Assembly: GCA_012845835.1 (NCBI GenBank)
Contig: JABAKD010000008.1
Coordinates: forward strand, 14,826,223 to 14,890,222
Direction of reading: 5' to 3'
Length of the DNA: 64,000 nt
From: Undaria pinnatifida
Taxonomy: Eukaryota > Sar > Phaeophyceae > Laminariales > Alariaceae
The notes beneath the pieces are model-generated. The model was not told the origin of the DNA and ran no database searches. It saw only the letters and a program-made list of their open reading frames with translations. The position numbers and the translations under genes are program-made. Shown piece by piece: positions 58,046 through 64,000 of this stretch (positions are counted from its first letter, which is position 1; every line of letters begins with the position of its first letter).

Positions 58046-59606
58046 AATTAATGCCGCGGTGGGTTTCCTTTCATTTCTATGTCGTTTCAACTTATTAATT
58101 GCCTCGAATCTTAGCGGGAGTCGACACCGTCATCGCCCAACGGTACAGCGTTTGGAGAGTGACAATAATTAAGGGTACATGTATTCTTTACTCGATATGC
58201 TAGAGGGAGACGATGTGGTATACGAGGGCTGTTGTGGTTATATGGTATAGTTACTCTAATTATTTCCATACGTAAGAGGAAGACAGTACGAGTGTTCTTG
58301 TGCGGATATGGTATAACTAATCGTTTTCAGTGTTAAAGGGAGACGATCCGACAATAATGAAGGATAGCATTTTTTTAAAAACGTTGGACAACTAGTTACC
58401 CATTTCCGACAGAGGGAGACGATATCGTACTGCTCTATCGCTATGAAGCGAGCAGCGTCTTTCTTATCAAGCTTCTACGGCATAAATCCATGGAGCACTA
58501 TTTGAAATTGCACGAGAGAAGTTAAAGGGTCCGATTTAGTCCAGGTTAGAACCGTATTCGAAGTAACTCAAGATGAGACGCACCTTTCGGATCGCTTTGT
58601 GTCGTTACGGAAACACTTATCCCTGAAAGAAGTCATTCTCGTATACGAAAAGACAACTTCAGCGGCAACACTTCCAGGAGGAGCAGCTGTGAGCAGCAGC
58701 AGTAACAGGCAGGAATACTTTCAGAAGCCGCAGCGTGATCCTGCAGGACAGGACCAAGTACCAACACACAGAAGTGCGATCTGTCCTGCTGCGCTCCTCC
58801 ACACTCGTTGCAATCAACGCCGCCACAACGAGGACGTCGCCCTCGTATTTCTCGTTTTCTTTTGTTCCTTTGCTTCACGTGACCAAGGTCCACACTCAAT
58901 CGCCGTGACCGCAGGCGTCGTAGCGGCAGGAAAGAGGAGTGTGCCGGTGGGTGTACGCGCGATTGCAGCTGCAGCAGCAAAAGCAGCGCCGATCAGAAGC
59001 GCCTGCTTGCGGCAGCCATCGCTTGCTTGAGGGAGTGCTTGCTTGCGGCACCTCATCTTACTTGTGACAGTGCTTGCTTGCTCGCGACATCGTCACGGTT
59101 TGAACCAACAGTTGCAACGGCGCTTCAGCTTTTCTTGCAGCAGGACTTGTAGAAACACTTGCAGCAGCACGTACTTGGGGCAGTAGGCACAATACGCGCA
59201 GCAGCAGCAGGCGGCATATGTTTACCAGATTGCAAAGGCACCCCGGCAACACCAAGTTCTTGTTGCGAATCGCCTGCTGACGACCCGGACTACTCTCAGG
59301 GCAAATTTCACCGACCCAAAACGTCCGTTATATTTCCGGCGAATACAAGGCAGAGGTCGAATCTCCAATCTCTCAGTAATTACACTACTAGGCAGCCCAC
59401 ATCACCTCATTATCATTCTAGCCACGCATGCCTTAGCTCCAAGTAAATTCCCCCCCCACCCCTTTTGTTCCTCCACTCCCTCTTTTTGAAACGCCACACA
59501 TAAAATCAAATCTGCCAGAGTAATAAAAAATACCAGACAGTGGATACCACTGTTGCGATTAATCGGGCCGCCGGATTTATGGAATCCCTTCGGCAATATC
59601 CGAACC
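58046..59606. other. No gene supported; weak repeated motif
   Basis: GGGAGACGAT recurs at about 58208, 58338 and 58413. A plus-strand ORF at 58599-59030 (143 aa) overlaps a minus-strand ORF of similar size. Its GCAGCAGC-rich segments explain the Ala/Ser content, and no domain is visible. Confidence 0.4.
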
Positions 59607-59775
59607 CCGCTTCAACATATCACCCCTCCCCTGAAATATATCACCCCCCCCAGGAATGCATTACCCCCCCCAGAAATGTATCACCCCCTCCTGAAATATA
59701 TCATCCCCCTTTCTGAAATATATCATCCCCCCCTGAAATATATCATCCCCCCCTGAAATATATCACCCCCCCTTC
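59607..59775 (+). repeat. Minisatellite CCTGAAATATATCACCCCCC
   Basis: About eight units of 19-22 bases with C-tract length variation. Confidence 0.9.
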
Positions 59776-60635
59776 TAAATAAGGGTGATATATAGCCCCC
59801 TTGTATTCTATCAACGAGCGGGGTGATATGTCGAAGTGGGGTCTTTGTATTGCGGAGGGGATCCCATAAATCAAGGAAGGGGGGGGGCGATAAATTAATC
59901 GAAAATAATTCTCAGGGGTGACATAGCCCCCTCACCCACCACTGATACACTGCACCAAAGGTTATAAGCGCCCGATATGTCAGGGGGGGGTCATATATCT
60001 CCGTCGGTGATATAGCCCCCGTCCCCCGATGTACTGTACCAGACGTGATATAGGTCGCCCCCCGATACACGGTATCAACGGTGAAATAGATGATATTTCA
60101 CGAGGGGAAGAAATATTTCAGGAGGGTGATATATTGCAGGGGGGGATCACATATTTCAGACGGGTGACATACGGTATCAGGGGTGATACAAACCCCACTG
60201 TGTCAGGGGGGGGGGGATATATTCCAGGGGGATCACAAATTTCAGCCGGTGATATGCTGTATCAGGGGTGATACAGACCCCCCTGTATCAGGGGGGGGTG
60301 ATATATTTCAGGGGGGGAACATGTATTTTAGCCAGTGATGCGCTTATAAGAGGTGATACAGCCCCCACTGTATCAGGGGGGGTGATATATCTCAGGGGAG
60401 AATAACACATCAGCCCTTGATGTACTGTATCAGGACCCCACTGCAGCAGGGGGGGGGGGGGAATCCTTCAGGGGATGAAAAATCATATATTTCAGCCGGT
60501 GATGTACTGAATCATGGGTGATGTAGTCCCCCCGTGATACACTTTATTAGGCCCCCCTGGTACACGGATCAGGGAGCTGCATCGGGGCGGTAGATTTATT
60601 TCAGGGGGGGATCGTATATTTCAGCCGGTGGTGTA
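59776..60635 (-). repeat. Same minisatellite on the opposite strand, longer unit
   Basis: From here the plus strand reads GGGGGTGATATATTTCAGGG, the reverse complement of the unit to the left. It is embedded in longer units of about 80-110 bases that add TGTACTGTATCAGGGGTGAT and GTGATACARACCCCCCTGTA. G runs of seven to thirteen make quadruplex formation likely on the plus strand. Confidence 0.85.
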
Positions 60636-60639
60636 CTGT

Positions 60640-62190
60640 ACAACTGTCAGATTTATCCCCTTAAACGATTTATAGTTTCCGCGCACATATTGAGTTGTCC
60701 CGCTTGTCACCCCCCACCACACCACCCCCCAACAACCCCCCCCCCAACCCCCCCCCACCCACCCACCCCGACCCCTCATTTTCAAAAGTGTTCAAAAGTT
60801 CCACCTCAAAATCACAATCTGCCAGAGTAATAAACTTTACAAGGCAGCTGTCATCACTTCATTGTCTATCTAGCCATCCATGCCGTAGCTCCAGTTCATT
60901 TGTTCACCTCCCCCCCCTCCCCCTCTTTTTCCCCCACTCTCTCATGTCCAAACGTCCCACCTGAAATCGAAATCGGACAGAGTAGTGAACACTACCACGC
61001 AGATGATATCACCTCATTATCCTTGTTGCCATCCATGCTGGAGCCCGAATTACCCCCCACCACCACAAACGCTCCCTCGTTCCCCACTCCCTACCAAAGT
61101 AACAAACATTACCGGGCAACTGATATCACCTCATTTTCTTTCTAGCCATTCATGCCGTAGCTTCAATCCCCCCCCCGCCCCACTCCCCCCTCCCCCCCCC
61201 CCCCTTTTCCTTTGTTTGTTTTTTTGTGTGTTTTTCCCCCTCCCTCTTATTCAAACGGCAAACCAAAAAACGAAATTTGCCAGAGTAATAAACCTTACCA
61301 CGCAGTTGAGAGCACCTCATTATCTTTCTGGTTATCGATGCGATATCTTCAATTCCCCCCCACTTCCCCCCAACGCCCCCTCGCCCGCACCATCGCCTAG
61401 ACCTAGCACCACGCGTATAGCAAACCCCTACATGTACGTGACATAAAGCTGTGGGAAATCCCCTTCCCACCTCCACCCCTAACCCCTTCGAACACTCCGC
61501 TTTCTCCGCACTGTTTGTACGACCTACAGAATATTCATGATAAACTGATGAATTCCTTCCACAACCGTCAGATTTGTCCCCTTACAGGATTTATAGTTTC
61601 CGCGCACATATTGAGTTACCTCGTCATTTCCCCCCTGGCCTCCGCCCCCCCCCCCCCGGCGCTCCCCCTTGTTTAAATCCATGCCCACACGCCCATGAAA
61701 ACGCCGCCCCCCCCTCATCGGTTGTACGACTTCCGGGATAAACTGGAAAAACAAATGAATTTCCTTCCACAGCTGTCAGGCTTTGCCCCTCTCAAAAACG
61801 GGTTTTAAAGTTTCCGTGCACAGACTGACTAACATCACCGTGTTGACCCTGGTACAAGCTACACTGTAGTTCCAAGGGGAGCCGCCGACCTATATCCTAA
61901 TGAGGACACATACCCAGTAACACGCGCGATCGAAGTATCACAAACAGCTCGCAAATGTGAGTTTCGAGAAAATCTTTGATCTCACAGCTATAATAGCCCT
62001 CCCCTCGCCGGATATTCGAATTACAGGATTCACTTTAAAACTGATGCATTTCCTTCCACAGCTGTCAGATTTTGTCCCCCTCAGAAACGTGTTTTATAGT
62101 TTCCGCGCACAGACTGCCCAACATCACCCTGTTGACCCTGATAGCTACACTGTAGTTGTAAGGGGAGTCGCCGACCTATATCCTTAATGA
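60640..62190 (+). repeat. C-rich dispersed repeat cluster
   Basis: Partial copies of the C-rich family. GCCATCCATGCYG-type strings, CACCTCATTATC, GATTTATAGTTTCCGCGCAC (60660 and 61590) and TCGCCTAGACCTAGCACCAC (about 61395) recur. Two right-end parts occur at 61760-61990 and 62040-62190, the second cut off at AATGAGGA, where unrelated sequence starts. Confidence 0.8.
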
Positions 62191-64000
62191 GGAGGGGTTC
62201 GAGGACGGGGAGGCGGACTAAAGGGAGCTTTGAACGCGCATCCTACTTTGGTTTCGCGAGGTCAAGGCAAGCCATACCGTGAGTGTTCCCGTTTAGTGTT
62301 TAAGGCTCGAATGCGTTCCGATACGCTTGTGTTATGCTGCCCGAGGTGGCGAAAGTATAGGGATGCAGTGTACTAATACAGACACATTATATCCTAACGG
62401 CGCGCGAGGGTTCACACCCGTTGCCACCGTTGGTTGTCGAAACACCATCCGGAATTAAAGCCGATACTCTGTGTAATCCGCGTTGTGCTTAGTGCCTACG
62501 TACTATGTCGTCTGGGGTGAACGGTTATAGTTGCCGGGCTATTCGCGCGGTGTCTATGTATATTTTTTTGGTTGAGACAGATTAGTTTGCCCCCCCTCTG
62601 GAGTTGGCGATGCCATGGTTACGTTTGAAGCGAAGCACGTTCTGGCGGGTAAGCTTGGGTGCTATGGTTTTTCTTTCGATTCCCAACGAAATGTAGACTA
62701 TATACCGGGCAACCCCAGATCAACGAGATACTTGCCAAATCATTTTTTTTTTTTTTGCAATTGAATTAAAGATGCAGCTGACTTGTGAAAAAAACATACA
62801 CCGAGCAGGCATTTTCATAATTATTACGAAAAATTGGTTTCAACAACGAAGTAAAAGAATATTTATTCGGGGGAAATTAGTGGAGAATCAAAATTCAATT
62901 TGGGTAGTTGGTGCACGTAGGCATGGTATGTAAGATGTATCCGAAGCCGGCCACGCGGAATGGTGCTTTGTCGTCGGCTGATTGAGAGGCCAGAGGCTAC
63001 CATTGCAAAAGGCATTACCACTGTAGCAGCCGCAGCACGGCCTCCGAAGGTCCATAGTACAGCCTAGACCGCCTGCAACGCCTCGAAAGCATTTGAGACT
63101 ACCGCAAACCCAACATTTAGTCACCCTGCAGCTGCAAAGTTACACGACCAACTAACAAACCACGACTTCGCTCAACGGTTCGAATTCTACATCCACGTCG
63201 CTGCTGCCCCTGTGGGGCGGCGGAGTGGAGCTAGCCCATCCAAGAGACGCCTAGACTCATTGCATCCTAACCGCTGCGGGCAAAACTAGTACGGCGCTTA
63301 CCGCGGCGCTCCGGATAGGACACGAGCCATCGCTCGCCTCGGTCGTTGTCCACGGGTGATCGTTGACCCTTTTGCCTTTTGTAATTCTAAAACGCACTAC
63401 GCCTTTCCTTGATGTGAATCTGACTTAATAGTTTCGTGAATTTCTCATGAAATATATATAAAAAACAGAATTACGATGTTCCGTGATCTTCGTTAACCTG
63501 GGCCCTTTCTCTCCCAAAACAACACGTGCCTATACTTTTTGAGCCCCCACTGCTCTCGCCACTTCCCCCACCCCTTCTCCAAACCCTTTGCATTTGTTCA
63601 CCAATCATCGTCCTGTAACGTCCAGGCCATTGACAATACAAGTGGCAGAGCAGGCGCGAATGTCAAACCCATGGCGGATGGTGGCGACGGCGTTGTGAAG
63701 GACGACGCAAGCCATACCTGGAATTTCTGGGGAGTAAAACTGGCTGCGAAGATCTACGACTGTTTCCATCTCCTTGACGGGAACCGGAACCGGTCATTCC
63801 CACGCTCTCTCTCCCGAGGGCCACCAAGGGGCCATCAGAAGCACCCCTGGAAACTCGGGCGGCGATCAACGATGCAGACGCGTATCACGGGCACGTCATC
63901 GACACCCAAAGGAGGAGGACCGCCACCTGGAGGCGTAGCTTCGTCATCCGGGGCAAACGCATTGTCACTCGGAAGCAGAGCATCGTCACCGGGGGGTGGA
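62191..64000. other. No gene recognised
   Basis: Composition becomes more even. On the minus strand, about 63800-63610, an open frame without an ATG near its start contains GMACVVLHNAV, which resembles the VLHN string near the end of PIF/Harbinger transposases, but four residues are too little for a call. A run of T lies at about 62743-62756. Confidence 0.35.

Noticed and set aside
63610-63800. Minus-strand frame with CVVLHNAV, as in PIF/Harbinger transposases
   Set aside because: Only a short string matches, there is no DDE residue context in the window, and the frame is closed upstream by a stop near 63800.

Overview
The window looks like a repeat-dominated, gene-poor stretch of a eukaryotic nuclear genome. 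Coding signals are split into exons with GT-AG borders that join in phase, there is no bacterial gene packing, and most of the sequence is mobile-element debris, satellites and homopolymer-rich repeats. The mix (a split-direct-repeat tyrosine-recombinase retroelement, a MULE transposase with introns, CTG-rich microsatellites, long C tracts) would suit a brown alga or another stramenopile or alga. That placement is inference; nothing here fixes the species.

Layout. 1-2219: 3' end of a Ngaro/PAT-like DIRS-order retroelement (RNase H end, tyrosine recombinase, then B1-A2-B2 direct repeats). 3.1-5.7 kb: dispersed and tandem repeats. 8.47-11.13 kb: a six-exon MULE transposase whose exons all join in phase and which keeps a D-D-E triad. 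13.3-14.0 kb: a C-rich repeat. 16.4-17.9 kb: a broken MULE 3' part with a SWIM zinc finger. 19.4-25.6 kb: AGTAC-type repeats, an inverted-repeat pair and a cluster of C-rich repeats. 28.9-32.0 kb: a fold-back element with arms of about 1.1 kb. 32.7-33.6 kb: a tandem duplication. 34.0-40.3 kb, minus strand: a seven-exon gene for a predicted protein of about 802 residues containing the three motifs of an HUH/rolling-circle Rep endonuclease. 42.6-48.5 kb: a satellite with a repeat unit of about 230 bp carrying two hairpins per unit, followed to 50.9 kb by a second repeat family. 52.7-62.2 kb: more copies of the C-rich family, and a minisatellite that switches strand at 59.6-60.6 kb.

The most interesting object is the minus-strand Rep-like gene. 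Its catalytic motifs, spacing and phase-consistent splicing argue that it is a real gene rather than chance ORFs. It lacks a visible superfamily 3 helicase, and a tandem 84-bp repeat with hairpins lies just upstream of its predicted start. It may be the gene of a eukaryotic HUH transposon or a captured Rep. No housekeeping gene, tRNA, rRNA or CRISPR array was recognised.
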